Shown one piece after another: positions 16,452-25,324 of a stretch of DNA of 64,000 bases; within the stretch, counting starts at the first letter, position 1; every line of letters begins with the position of its first letter. The stretch covers positions 434,001 to 498,000 of the forward strand of contig CAYTPV010000001.1 in the NCBI GenBank assembly GCA_964440115.1, written 5' to 3'. The translations under genes were made by a program, and so were the position numbers. The notes below the pieces were generated by a model that had not been told where the DNA came from, did not search any database, and was given only the letters and a program-made list of their open reading frames with translations. The stretch is from JAEWWD01 sp964440115. GTDB lineage: Bacteria > Bacillota > Clostridia > Christensenellales > CAG-138.

Positions 16452-17054
16452 TTAAAATCCGCCCCAGCCGCAGCGGGAATCAAAGCCGCCATGCGGCCCG
16501 CGCCTCTCCATTTTGCGCATGAAAAACTCATGCAGCTTGCGCATGCGGTCAAACCCCGCCCCGTCCTGCATGCCGCCAAAACCGGGGAACATATCGTCCG
16601 CCTCGCCGTCCGGCCCCACCTTTTTCTGAAGCTCCGCGTTAATACGGGCCAGATAACCGGCCATGGCTGCCTTTTCTTCCTCACTGAGCACATCGAACGC
16701 GCCGTCAAATTCCATAAATTCCGCCGCTTCCTTTTTGCCCAGATCGGTCAGTTCCACCACCTTTTCACTGGAATCGGCTTCGTAAACGATATACCCTTTG
16801 TGCGCAAGGCCCAGCAGCACTTCTTCCGCGGCAGGCATCCTGCGCCCTAGCTGTGCCGTCAGTTCCGCGGCCTTGATACCCGGATGCATTTTGATCATGT
16901 GCAGCAGCCGTTTGCGCCAGGCATCCTCCCTGTCGCCATTAAGAAAACTGCGCATCTTTTCGCGGCGAAGGAAACGGACAAGCCGTGCAAATTGTTCCGT
17001 CAAACCGGCTTGCGCCGTAAGTTCCTTACCGTTTTCAAATTCCCTGTTATTCAT
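16452..17054 (-). CDS. MarR/PadR-like winged-helix regulator
   Basis: A 200-residue protein. Its middle (about 50-120) reads as a winged helix: LHMIKMHPGIKAAELTAQLGRRMPAAEEVLLGLAHKGYIV followed by the wing VVELTDLGKKEAA. A helical segment with LSEEEKAAMAGYLARINAELQKK follows, as in MarR dimerisation helices, and the tail is rich in Gly, Phe, Met and Arg (GGF, RRGPHGG). Such tails occur in clostridial MarR-type proteins of uncertain ligand. The start is the ATG with ggagg eight bases upstream. It lies downstream of the two-component genes and may share their transcript. Target and ligand unknown. Confidence 0.78.
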   Translation of the reverse strand: MNNREFENGKELTAQAGLTEQFARLVRFLRREKMRSFLNGDREDAWRKRLLHMIKMHPGIKAAELTAQLGRRMPAAEEVLLGLAHKGYIVYEADSSEKVVELTDLGKKEAAEFMEFDGAFDVLSEEEKAAMAGYLARINAELQKKVGPDGEADDMFPGFGGMQDGAGFDRMRKLHEFFMRKMERRGPHGGFDSRCGWGGF

Positions 17055-17091
17055 GTTCAATACCTCCAATAGTGATCATTTTTTTAGTTCG

Positions 17092-17217
17092 TTAACGGTT
17101 CTTTTCAGTCCTTGCGAAGAACAGCGTGCCTACCAGGGGGATAATTTCGAGTTCGAGCCGTACGCCCGTTCCAAATGCCCAGCCTGAAATAAATAACCTC
17201 CGTTCCTGTTTGCAGGC
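17092..17217 (-). pseudogene. Possible remnant of a membrane-protein gene
   Basis: The 230-base gap between the histidine kinase and the MarR-like gene has an open 41-codon stretch without a normal start. It reads like the end of a membrane protein: LFISGWAFGTG, then LELEIIPLVGTLFFART and a basic finish. A ggagg sits inside it, and an inverted repeat (aacctccgttc/gaacggaggtt, 17195-17248) overlaps its start. It could be a decayed gene end, a small gene using a rare start, or chance. I cannot decide from sequence alone. Confidence 0.2.
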
Positions 17218-17285
17218 TCATTGTATGGCCGCAAAATGAACGGAGGTTGAATGCTGTTTGAACCGAGTGTTAACGGAAATGGGCT

Positions 17286-18368
17286 TTAGCGTTTCTTCGG
17301 AAGGGATACCGTAAATACGCTGCCCTTGCCGGGTTCGCTTTGCACCGTCACTGTCCCGCCATGCAGTTCCACGATTTTTTTCACCAGCGAAAGCCCCAGC
17401 CCGTTGCCGCCAAGTGCTCTATCGCGGGCCTTATCCGCTTTATAAAACCGTTCAAAAACATGTACCAGATCCTCTTTGGAGATACCTACGCCGGTATCGG
17501 ATATCCGGCATACGATTTCTTCGGCGCCGTTCTCAAGCGATATGTCGATTTCCCCTCGTTCCGGCGTAAACTTGACGGCGTTGTACAGAAGGTTGATCCA
17601 AACCTGACTGAGCAGACCTTCATCGCCGTTATAGACAGTTTTTTCAAGATCGAGTGAAAACTCTATGCTTTTTACGGACCACTGCGGTTCCAGCATGAGA
17701 ACGGTATGCTGAATCTGCTTATCCAGCGAGAACTCCGCCGCATGCAGAGGCTCGTCGCTGCCTTCGAGCGACGAAAGTCGAAGCAGATTGTCGCTCAGCC
17801 TTGAAAGCCGCCGGGCTTCGGTTTCGATGATATCGATATAGTGCGCTCGCTGGTCATGCGTGAGCGTATCGCTCTTTAAAAGCGCGGCAAACCCACTGAT
17901 GGAAGTAAGCGGCGACTGTATTTCATGGGATACGTCTGAAATAAAATCCTGCCGCAGTTTTTCCATGGAACCCAGTTCCCGCGCCATTTTATTGACGCTT
18001 TCCGCCACTTCCGAAAACGGATTATGTTCATCAATACGTATGAGCACGCTGAAATCGCCGCGGGCGATGCGATCGAGTGCCTCCAGCGTCTCATTGATAA
18101 TCCCGCTGCGCAACTTATCAAGATGCGGCTTTCCGAGCCTTCTGCCGCCATATATCAGCATCAGACGGATTGCGCCCATAAACAGCAGATACCCGATAAG
18201 ACCGGAGATAATATGCGAATAGAATGGCGGCGGCGTGCCAGTCCACCGATAAATAGGCAGCGACAGCCAGTACCCCGCCGCAAAAAGCGCTGAGAATATA
18301 AAAAGCATCAGCGGAAATCGCAAATACCATTTCCGCATGTACCGCAAGTGCTCCCGGTCCAGTCTCAT
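17286..18368 (-). CDS. Sensor histidine kinase
   Basis: 360 residues. Two membrane helices (about 18-38 and 49-73) enclose a very short external loop of about 10 residues, so sensing is probably within or near the membrane. A HAMP-like linker follows, then the dimerisation box DVSHEIQSPLTSISG with phospho-acceptor His148, and an ATPase domain with N box WINLLYNAVKFT, G1 DTGVGIS, F box FERFYKAD and G2 GGNGLGLSLVKK. It phosphorylates the regulator encoded just upstream; its ATG overlaps that gene's TGA by four bases (ATGA). Short-loop kinases of this kind often sense cell-envelope stress. That is inference. Confidence 0.92.
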   Translation of the reverse strand: MRLDREHLRYMRKWYLRFPLMLFIFSALFAAGYWLSLPIYRWTGTPPPFYSHIISGLIGYLLFMGAIRLMLIYGGRRLGKPHLDKLRSGIINETLEALDRIARGDFSVLIRIDEHNPFSEVAESVNKMARELGSMEKLRQDFISDVSHEIQSPLTSISGFAALLKSDTLTHDQRAHYIDIIETEARRLSRLSDNLLRLSSLEGSDEPLHAAEFSLDKQIQHTVLMLEPQWSVKSIEFSLDLEKTVYNGDEGLLSQVWINLLYNAVKFTPERGEIDISLENGAEEIVCRISDTGVGISKEDLVHVFERFYKADKARDRALGGNGLGLSLVKKIVELHGGTVTVQSEPGKGSVFTVSLPKKR

Positions 18369-19054
18369 GTAAGTACCTCCAGCCGATAGCCAAGGCCGCG
18401 CACGGTCGCGATGCGAAAGCCAAACTGTTCGGGAGGAAAGCGATCGCGGATGCGGTGGATGTGCACATCCAGCGTTCTCTCGTTGCCCTCGAAGTCGTAC
18501 CCCCAAATGTCCTCGATCAGTTGATCCCGCGTGAACGTTTTTCCCGGCATGGAACCAAGCTTGAACAGCAATTCAAACTCCTTCATGGGGATATCGTCGT
18601 TTTCCGGGCCCGCCGCCCCACCGCCGGATACGGTGTAGCTGTTTTTATCTAAAATCAGCCCGCCGATTTCCACTGTCTGCGAAGACGCAATTTTATAGCG
18701 TTTGAGCAGTGCTTTGACACGCAGTATAAGCTCTATTCCTTCAAAGGGCTTGGTCAGGTAATCGTCCGCGCCGGCGCTGAAGCCTTTCACTTTTTGGCTG
18801 ATTTCGCCTCTGGCTGTCAGCATGAGTATGGGAAGGTTTTCGTGATACTGCCTCGCCAAACGACAGAATTCAAAGCCGTCCATGCCCGGCATCATCAGGT
18901 CGAGCACGCACAGATCGACTTTGCTGTCATCCAGCTTTTTAAGCGCCTCTCTGCCGTTTTCGGCTTCGATTACAGTGAAGCCCTCGTTGCACAGCAGCGT
19001 TCCCGCAAGCTCCCGAATATACGGATCGTCGTCTATGACCATGACGGCAGCCAT
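18365..19054 (-). CDS. OmpR-family response regulator
   Basis: 229 residues: receiver domain with the acidic pair IDDDP, phospho-acceptor Asp52 (LCVLDLMMPGMDG), Thr80 and Lys102 (DDYLTKPFEG), then a winged-helix domain with EFELLFKLGSMPGKTFTRDQLIEDIWGYDFEGNERTLDVHIHRIRDRF. It is the partner of the overlapping histidine kinase gene. The regulon is not visible. The MarR-like gene downstream and the divergent DUF362 gene are candidates by position only. Confidence 0.94.
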   Translation of the reverse strand: MAAVMVIDDDPYIRELAGTLLCNEGFTVIEAENGREALKKLDDSKVDLCVLDLMMPGMDGFEFCRLARQYHENLPILMLTARGEISQKVKGFSAGADDYLTKPFEGIELILRVKALLKRYKIASSQTVEIGGLILDKNSYTVSGGGAAGPENDDIPMKEFELLFKLGSMPGKTFTRDQLIEDIWGYDFEGNERTLDVHIHRIRDRFPPEQFGFRIATVRGLGYRLEVLT

Positions 19055-19209
19055 GCGTTCCTTCCCCCCTTGTATTTCTAATTCATATTGTACCAGTAAT
19101 GTGAACGCTGATTAAACCCATGTGCATCCGCATTCGAAAAATACTTCTTGCGGAACAAAAGGAATGGTATACTATATCAAACAAAAATTGATAGATTGTG
19201 AGCCATCTT

Positions 19210-20361
19210 ATGAGCGAAAAAGCCTGGGAAGTATCCATCGCCCGCTGCGGCGATTACGAGCATGATACTCTAAAGGATGCTCTTGTTACGGCGCTTGCCC
19301 CCATAGGCGGCCTCGATTGGGTGCAGCCGGGCATGAAGATCGCCGTCAAAGCCAATCTTTTGATGCCTTCAAAAGCCGAAAGGGCGGCTACGGTACACCC
19401 GCAGTTTGCCTCGGTGCTGTGTGAGCTGTTGATTGAAAAAGGCGCGTCCGTCGTGCTGGGTGACAGCCCCGGCGGCCCGTTCAGTGCCGGGTACCTGAAT
19501 ACCGTTTATTCGGCAACAGGCATGAAGGAAATTTTAAAAACCGGCGCTGCGCTCAACGAAGACATGACGTACCGCAATATCAGTTGCCCCCAAGCAATCG
19601 TCGCAAAGGAACTGCAGATCACAAGCTATCTGATGGAAGCCGACGCGATTATAGATCTGTGCAAAATTAAAACACACGGCTTTATGGCGTATACCGGAGC
19701 CTGTAAAAATCTGTTTGGCGCTATTCCGGGCACACGTAAATCCGAATACCATTACCTGTATCAGGCGCGCGAAAAATTTGCGGATATGCTGGTGGATATC
19801 TGCGAACTGCTCAAGCCGCGCATTTCCATCGCGGACGCAATAATCGCAATGGAAGGAAACGGACCATCGGGCGGCACCCCCCGTTTTATGGGCGCGATAC
19901 TTTGCTCGTTCAACCCGCATGCGCTGGATTTCGCCGCCGCGCATCTGATGACAATGGGTATGGACGACGTCCCCACTCTGCGCGCGGCGCATAAACGGGG
20001 CCTTATTCCGGACGATTTATCCGGCATTCATATATACGGTGATCTTGAATCGTTCGTCATACCCGATTTCAAGCTCGTTCCCAAATACGACGCGCACAAA
20101 TCGGAGACTTCTTTGGGAAGCAAACTGTTTCGCGGCATGTTCGCAAGCCGCCCCGCCATCGATACGGCGGCCTGCGTAGGCTGCGCCGAATGTGCCAACA
20201 TATGCCCCGCGAAGGCCATTACCATCAGCAATAAGCGCGCGCAAATACAAAAAAGCAAATGCGTTCGCTGCTTCTGCTGCCAGGAATTCTGCCCAAAGGG
20301 AATCATCACCGTACAGCGGCCGTATGTTGCAAGGATGCTGGACCGTCAGGCACGAAAATAA
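19210..20361 (+). CDS. DUF362-domain protein with C-terminal 2x[4Fe-4S] ferredoxin domain
   Basis: About 383 residues. The N-terminal 300 residues are DUF362 (GDSPGGPFSAGYL, CKIKTHGFMAYTGACKNLFGAIPG, GNGPSGGTPRFMG). The end is a bacterial ferredoxin with two cluster motifs, CVGCAECANICP and CVRCFCCQEFCP. It is probably a soluble iron-sulfur electron carrier or oxidoreductase of unknown substrate, common in strict anaerobes. No good ribosome binding site precedes either the ATG used here or the GTG four codons earlier. A minus-10 TATACT at 19168-19173 leaves a leader of about 30 bases. Confidence 0.85.
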   Translation: MSEKAWEVSIARCGDYEHDTLKDALVTALAPIGGLDWVQPGMKIAVKANLLMPSKAERAATVHPQFASVLCELLIEKGASVVLGDSPGGPFSAGYLNTVYSATGMKEILKTGAALNEDMTYRNISCPQAIVAKELQITSYLMEADAIIDLCKIKTHGFMAYTGACKNLFGAIPGTRKSEYHYLYQAREKFADMLVDICELLKPRISIADAIIAMEGNGPSGGTPRFMGAILCSFNPHALDFAAAHLMTMGMDDVPTLRAAHKRGLIPDDLSGIHIYGDLESFVIPDFKLVPKYDAHKSETSLGSKLFRGMFASRPAIDTAACVGCAECANICPAKAITISNKRAQIQKSKCVRCFCCQEFCPKGIITVQRPYVARMLDRQARK

Positions 20362-20460
20362 CCGCCGCTTTGGTCTTCCTCATTTGGCGTTTCTCTCGCC
20401 CGGCAGCGGGGTATACATTTTTCATGGGTAAAACATCCTGGATGAATCGGGGGAAACATA

Positions 20461-21711
20461 TTGAAACTGAAAAAATTCTTTGAAGCGCACCCCCTGAACC
20501 ATAAGGCGATGGAATTCCTCAAATATCTGGGGCCCGGCCTGCTGGTGACGGTAGGGTTTATAGACCCCGGCAACTGGGCGTCCAACATCGCGGCAGGCTC
20601 AAGTTACGGCTACGCGCTGCTGTGGATGGTGACGCTTTCCACGATCATGCTCATTCTGCTGCAGCACAACGCGGCGCATCTTGGCATCGTAACAGGCAAG
20701 TGCCTTTCAGAAGCCACAACACAAAACGTTCGTCCGTGGCTTCGCAACATCATTTTGTTTTCGGCGATGGCTGCGGCGGTATCGACAGCGCTTGCAGAAA
20801 TACTCGGCGGCGCGATTGCGCTCAATATGCTGTTCCGCATCCCCATTAAGCTTGCCGCACCCCTGATTACGGCGGCAGTGTTATGGATGCAGTTTGCGAA
20901 TTCCTACAAAAAGATAGAAAAGATCATCATAGGGTTTGTCTCGCTCATTGGGCTTTCGTTTTTATATGAAATCAGCATTGTGCAGATTGGCTGGACGCAA
21001 GCTTTGACAGGCTGGGTAACCCCCGCGTTTCCCAAGGGCGCCATGCCCATTATCATGAGCGTGCTGGGCGCGGTCGTGATGCCCCACAACCTGTTTCTGC
21101 ACTCGGAAATCATACAAAGCCGGCAATGGAATTTGCAGGATAAGTCGGTCATTGAGAAGCAGCTCAAATTCGAGTTTACGGATACGCTCGTATCCATGCT
21201 GATTGGTTGGGCGATCAACAGCGCCATGATACTCATGGCGGCAGCCACTTTCTTTGCCAACAATACAGTGGTGACGGATCTTTCGCAGGCGCAGGAAATG
21301 CTACAGCCGCTGCTTGGCAACGCCGCGTCGGTGGTATTCGCGCTGGCCCTGCTGTTTGCGGGCATATCTTCGAGCATGACGGCAGGCATGGCGGGCGGCT
21401 CCATTTTTGCTGGCCTGTTTGATGAGCCTTACGATATTTCCGATACGCATACCAAAACCGGCGTGCTGATCACAATGGTCGCGGCGACCGTGGCGATACT
21501 GTTTATTTCGTCTCCGTTTGACGGACTCATTTATTCGCAGATGCTGCTGAGTATACAATTGCCCATCACGATATTCACATTGATTTATCTGACCTCTTCC
21601 AAGAAGGTCATGGGCGAATACGCGAATACCAGGCTTGATAAGATATTGCTTTGGATGGTGGGGCTGACGGTGACTGGGCTGAATATTGCGCTGCTGATCA
21701 GTTATCTGTAA
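20461..21711 (+). CDS. mntH: Nramp-family divalent metal transporter
   Basis: 416 residues and about 11 membrane helices. The two metal-binding unwound helices are intact: DPGN at 35-38 (helix 1) and MPHN at 207-210 (helix 6), with the following LFLHS. The conserved Met in MPH is typical of Mn/Fe-selecting members rather than Mg-type relatives. It probably imports Mn2+ or Fe2+ with protons. The start is a TTG seven bases after ggggg; the next ATG would remove conserved N-terminal residues. It is transcribed alone. No MntR or Fur site was identified. Confidence 0.93.
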   Translation: MKLKKFFEAHPLNHKAMEFLKYLGPGLLVTVGFIDPGNWASNIAAGSSYGYALLWMVTLSTIMLILLQHNAAHLGIVTGKCLSEATTQNVRPWLRNIILFSAMAAAVSTALAEILGGAIALNMLFRIPIKLAAPLITAAVLWMQFANSYKKIEKIIIGFVSLIGLSFLYEISIVQIGWTQALTGWVTPAFPKGAMPIIMSVLGAVVMPHNLFLHSEIIQSRQWNLQDKSVIEKQLKFEFTDTLVSMLIGWAINSAMILMAAATFFANNTVVTDLSQAQEMLQPLLGNAASVVFALALLFAGISSSMTAGMAGGSIFAGLFDEPYDISDTHTKTGVLITMVAATVAILFISSPFDGLIYSQMLLSIQLPITIFTLIYLTSSKKVMGEYANTRLDKILLWMVGLTVTGLNIALLISYL

Positions 21712-21733
21712 TAAGTCGGGACTTATTTACAAG

Positions 21734-21812
21734 GTATCGCCGCCTTCGTCGGCGACGACTGATTTTTTTATTATAAAGCGGGAGGGCTCCGCCCCCCGCG
21801 CCCCCTTAAATA
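21734..21812. repeat. Mosaic hairpin pair (family B fragment) after mntH
   Basis: tcgccgcc/ggcgacga inverted repeat followed by a T-run and then ggagggctccgccccccgc. The same two units in the same order occur at 33.28-33.34 kb. The first unit probably also terminates mntH. Confidence 0.6.
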
Positions 21813-21895
21813 CGGATACAACGTAAATCACATGATACACGCTTAATAGAAACAGCTTTCTTATTATGATTGCACCCAACTATTCTGTATAAAAT

Positions 21896-21998
21896 CAAAT
21901 TCGGCGATTCATTCGCCGAATTTGCAAAAGAATGCCGCCATGAGCGGCATTCTAACCTACAGAAATTCCAAAGCCAAAGTCCGCAGGACTTTGGCTTT
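21896..21998. repeat. Modular hairpin repeat, family A, copy A6
   Basis: Three hairpins in a row: caaattcggcga/tcgccgaatttg, agaatgccgc/gcggcattct and aaagccaaagtcc/ggactttggcttt. Copy A7 at 49.40-49.51 kb has the same order with changed stems. The third hairpin probably terminates metH on the minus strand, whose stop is only six bases away. The stretch 21813-21895 between the repeats is AT-rich and shows nothing recognisable. Confidence 0.7.
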
Positions 21999-22003
21999 GA
22001 TTA

Positions 22004-24433
22004 TTATGCGTATACCTGCTGCGCGTAGCGTACGGCGGCCATGGCGTCGCGGCCGTAGCTGTCCGCACCGATTTTCTTGGCATAGGAGTCTGAAAGCACT
22101 GCGCCGCCAACCATCACTTTGCAGTTTGGCGCTTTCTGGCGAAGCAGTCCGATTGTCTTTGCCATGCTGCCGACCGTAGTCGTCATGAGTGCGGAAAGCC
22201 CCACCAGTTTGGCGTCGTGCGCAATCACGGCATCCACGACTGCGGCGGTGGTCACGTTTTTGCCCAGATCGATAACGCGGAACCGGTAGTTTTCCAACAG
22301 CGCCTTCACGATGTTCTTGCCGATATCGTGCACGTCGCCTTCTACAGTGGCGAGCACCACGCAGCCCAGATCTTCGCCGTCCTGCGCGCTCATGGCGGCG
22401 CGCACCACCTCGAACGCAGCCTTGGCGGCATCCGCGCTCATCAGTAGCCGGGGCAGAAACAGCTTGCCTTTTTCAAACGCTTCCCCCACCCCGTTGAGCG
22501 CAGGGATCAGCATGGTATCGATCACCTCAAGCGGCGGCTGCGTTTGCAGCGCCTGCTCAGCGAGAGTTTTCGCCTGCTGCTTGAGCCCCTGCCACACCGC
22601 CTGCTCCAGAGTAGGCGTCAGGCTTTCGCCCTGTGCGGGCGGGGTTTGCGCAGAAGAAGCGCCACCCTGCGGGGAGGAACCTGCCGGCGGGGTCGGCGGG
22701 GTGCGGTCGGCGTAAGCCGCGATAAAATCCGAACACTGATCGTCGCGCCCAAGCAGTGTCTGTGCGCTGCGCCACGCATCCATCATTGCCTCGGCGTGCG
22801 GGTTCATGATGGCGGCGTCCAGCCCTGCGCCCATGGCGAGCGTAAGGAAATTCGCGTTCAACAGCTCCCGCGCGGGCAATCCGAAGGAAACATTGGAAAC
22901 GCCAAGCGAGGTTCGTACGCCGAGTTCCTGTTTGACGCGCCGAAGCGTTTCTAGCGTGACCGCGGCGTTCTGCTGCCCGGCGGATATCGCCATGGTCAGC
23001 GTATCCACCACGATATCCTTGGGTTCAATGCCGTATTTCCCCGCGTGCTCCACGATGCGGCGGGCGATAGCGAGCCGCTCCTCCGCCGTTTCGGGAATGC
23101 CCGTTTCATCAAGCGTGAGCGCCACGACCAGCCCGCCGTATTTCTGTACGAGTGGGAACACGGCGTCCATACTGGACTGCTTGCCGTTGACGGAATTGAC
23201 CATCGCTTTGCCGTTATAGAGCCGCATGCCGCGCGCAAGCGCCTCCGGGTCGGCCGTATCCAGCTGCAGCGGCAGGTTGGTCATACCCTGCACTTCCTGC
23301 ATGACTTCCGTCAACACGGCGGGTTCGTCCAGCCCCGGCACGCCGACATTGATATCCAGCATCTGCGCGCCGTGCTTCTTCTGCAGCAGCGCCTCGTCCA
23401 GCACATAATCGATATCCCCTTCCAGCAGCGCCTTTTTGAAGCGCGGTTTGCCGGTGGGGTTGATGCGTTCGCCGATGAGCACGGTAGACCCGTTCAGGTA
23501 TACTGCGCGGCCGTAACTTGAGGCGACGGACAGGTTCTTTTTCTGTACGGGCAGAGGATCAATACCCTTACACGCCTGTATGAGTGCCGCGATATGCGCG
23601 GGCGTTGTGCCGCAGCAGCCGCCCAACATGTGCGCGCCCGAAAGTGCGGCTTCGCGCATGAGTGCGGCAAATTCCTCCGGTCCCACATCAAATACGGTCT
23701 TTTTGCTCTCGAGACGCGGCAGACCCGCATTTGGGTTCAAAATGAGCGGCAGCGAGCAGATCTCCCTGAGTTCTTTCAAATAGGGCAGCATCTGCTTGGG
23801 CCCCAGCCCGCAGTTGAGCCCCAGCGCGTCCACGCGCAGGCCTTCAAGCAGCGAGACTACGCAATGGATATCCCCGCCCGTCAGCAGCCTGCCGTTGAGA
23901 TCCAGCGCCACAGTGGCGCACACGGGCAGATCGCAGCTTTCTTTTGCTGCCAGCACGGCCGCCTTGAGCTCGTAAGTATCCGACATGGTCTCAATCTGTA
24001 CAAAATCCGCGCCTGCCGCCGCGCCCGCTGCAATGGATTCAGAAAACAGCTTGACTGCTTCCTCAAATTCCATATCCCCCAGCGGCTGCATAAGCCTGCC
24101 CGTGGGGCCGACATCGAACGCCACGAATTTCTTCTGTGTTCCCATATCCTGCGCAATAGCTTCTTTTGCGCGCAGTACGGCGGCTTCCGCCACCTGCGCG
24201 ACTGAATACCCCGTGTGCTTGAGCTTGTGCGCGCTGCATCCGAACGTATTCGTGAGTATGATGTTGCAACCCGTCTGCAGATACGCCGTATGGATATCGC
24301 GCACCGCATCGGGATGCGTAATGCTCCACACGTCCGGCGATTCGCCGGGGCCAAGCCCCGCCGCCTGCAGCATGGTGCCCATCGCGCCGTCGAAGAACAG
24401 CAGTTCTTTGGATAAAGCATCTAAAAAGGCCAT
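22004..24433 (-). CDS. metH: Cobalamin-dependent methionine synthase lacking the activation domain
   Basis: 809 residues. The homocysteine domain (about 1-290) has the zinc cysteines in LGLNCGLGP and GGCCGTTPAH. The folate domain (about 310-560) has STVLIGERINPTGKP. After a long Pro/Gly/Ser/Gln-rich linker (about 575-608) come the four-helix cap and the cobalamin domain with the cobalt-ligating His in EGDVHDIGKN (about residue 701) and GLSALMTTT. The usual fourth, AdoMet-binding reactivation domain is absent; it is supplied by the separate gene at 24662-25324. The enzyme makes methionine from homocysteine and methyl-folate produced by MetF. Start at ATG with aaggagc nine bases upstream. Confidence 0.95.
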   Translation of the reverse strand: MAFLDALSKELLFFDGAMGTMLQAAGLGPGESPDVWSITHPDAVRDIHTAYLQTGCNIILTNTFGCSAHKLKHTGYSVAQVAEAAVLRAKEAIAQDMGTQKKFVAFDVGPTGRLMQPLGDMEFEEAVKLFSESIAAGAAAGADFVQIETMSDTYELKAAVLAAKESCDLPVCATVALDLNGRLLTGGDIHCVVSLLEGLRVDALGLNCGLGPKQMLPYLKELREICSLPLILNPNAGLPRLESKKTVFDVGPEEFAALMREAALSGAHMLGGCCGTTPAHIAALIQACKGIDPLPVQKKNLSVASSYGRAVYLNGSTVLIGERINPTGKPRFKKALLEGDIDYVLDEALLQKKHGAQMLDINVGVPGLDEPAVLTEVMQEVQGMTNLPLQLDTADPEALARGMRLYNGKAMVNSVNGKQSSMDAVFPLVQKYGGLVVALTLDETGIPETAEERLAIARRIVEHAGKYGIEPKDIVVDTLTMAISAGQQNAAVTLETLRRVKQELGVRTSLGVSNVSFGLPARELLNANFLTLAMGAGLDAAIMNPHAEAMMDAWRSAQTLLGRDDQCSDFIAAYADRTPPTPPAGSSPQGGASSAQTPPAQGESLTPTLEQAVWQGLKQQAKTLAEQALQTQPPLEVIDTMLIPALNGVGEAFEKGKLFLPRLLMSADAAKAAFEVVRAAMSAQDGEDLGCVVLATVEGDVHDIGKNIVKALLENYRFRVIDLGKNVTTAAVVDAVIAHDAKLVGLSALMTTTVGSMAKTIGLLRQKAPNCKVMVGGAVLSDSYAKKIGADSYGRDAMAAVRYAQQVYA

Positions 24434-24465
24434 GTCAGTTGCTCCTTTTGGTTTGTCGGATAGGA

Positions 24466-24655
24466 GTATGTTGGGGGCTCTGCCCCAATCCCCCGCCAAG
24501 GGCCGTAACGGCCCTGAGTGGGAGCTCGGGGGCCGAAGCCGAGCGCTGCCTGTGACAGAATAAGCGAGGCGAAGGCCCAGTGAGCAAGGGAGAATAAGCC
24601 TTAAGGCTTAGGCGACCATTGCGAACTGTGGGTCCGCTAGGCAAAGCCCTCGAAA
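24466..24655. repeat. Composite hairpin repeat, family B, copy B1 (inside met operon)
   Basis: A 190-base element fills the gap between the activation gene and metH. It contains ggggctctgcccc, the shared 17-mer AGGGCCGTAACGGCCCT (24499-24515), cccagtgagcaaggg and attgcgaactg. Copies B2 (28.8-29.0 kb) and B3 (55.1-55.2 kb) share these words in the same order. Confidence 0.72.
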
Positions 24656-24661
24656 AAGTCA

Positions 24662-25324
24662 TTACGTTACGTTCTTCCTAAATGCGCAGTCCGTCTTTTC
24701 GCAAGCCGCGCAGCCTTCCGGCGCGCATCCCGCCTTTATGCCGCCGGGCCGGTCCGATATACCGATGACGGCGGTGATGGATTTGGTGGGCGTGAGCATA
24801 TTGTTCTTGGTGCAGAACAAACCGATGCGCTTTTGCGCATCCAGCATGCGCAGTATGTCCGGCTGATGCTCAAGGCTGAAATCGCCGTATCCCGGCGAAA
24901 ACCGCGGCTTGAAATACAAAGTGCGCGCTGCAAACGGCTTTTCGTATTCCGCCTGCGCTTCATCGACGGCGCTTTCGAGCAAAGACGCGGCGCAAGCCTG
25001 CAAAGCTGCAGCGGCGGGCAAATCCGAGGCGGCAAACTCCTGCATCAGCCGGTCGATACCCGCCCCCAGCGTGGCCGCAAACAGCAGTGCGCTCTCACAG
25101 CCCGCGATATGCCGCGCAAGCGCGCGACTTAGTATCGTCAGGCCGGGAAAGGAAACGGTTTCCCCTTCTATTTGCACCGGAAGCTCCAGCGCGATATACT
25201 TAAACGAAGCCGCCTGCATCAACTGCGGAACGCAGTCGTAGATGAGCGAACTTGTTTGTTCATCCGGCTCGCCGCGCACACCCAAATATCGAAGCGCTTC
25301 CTTATTATCTACCTGCACGATCAA
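24662..25324 (-). CDS. Stand-alone methionine synthase activation-domain protein
   Basis: 220 residues that match the AdoMet-binding reactivation domain of MetH, with the key loop RFSPGYGDFSLEHQ and a cysteine-rich end (GCAPEGCAACEKTDC) seen in clostridial forms. It should rescue inactive cob(II)alamin MetH by reductive methylation with AdoMet, acting in trans because MetH here lacks this domain. The TTG start overlaps the metF TGA (TTGA), a translational-coupling arrangement. An in-frame ATG is not available near the start of homology. Confidence 0.9.
   Translation of the reverse strand: MIVQVDNKEALRYLGVRGEPDEQTSSLIYDCVPQLMQAASFKYIALELPVQIEGETVSFPGLTILSRALARHIAGCESALLFAATLGAGIDRLMQEFAASDLPAAAALQACAASLLESAVDEAQAEYEKPFAARTLYFKPRFSPGYGDFSLEHQPDILRMLDAQKRIGLFCTKNNMLTPTKSITAVIGISDRPGGIKAGCAPEGCAACEKTDCAFRKNVT

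Noticed and set aside
19198..19209. GTG start four codons earlier for the DUF362 gene
   Set aside because: Neither start has a clear ribosome site. The ATG was kept because homology does not require the extra residues, but the choice is weak.
24434..24661. Insertion sequence between the activation gene and metH
   Set aside because: No transposase frame and no terminal repeats with target duplication are visible. It belongs to the family B repeats.
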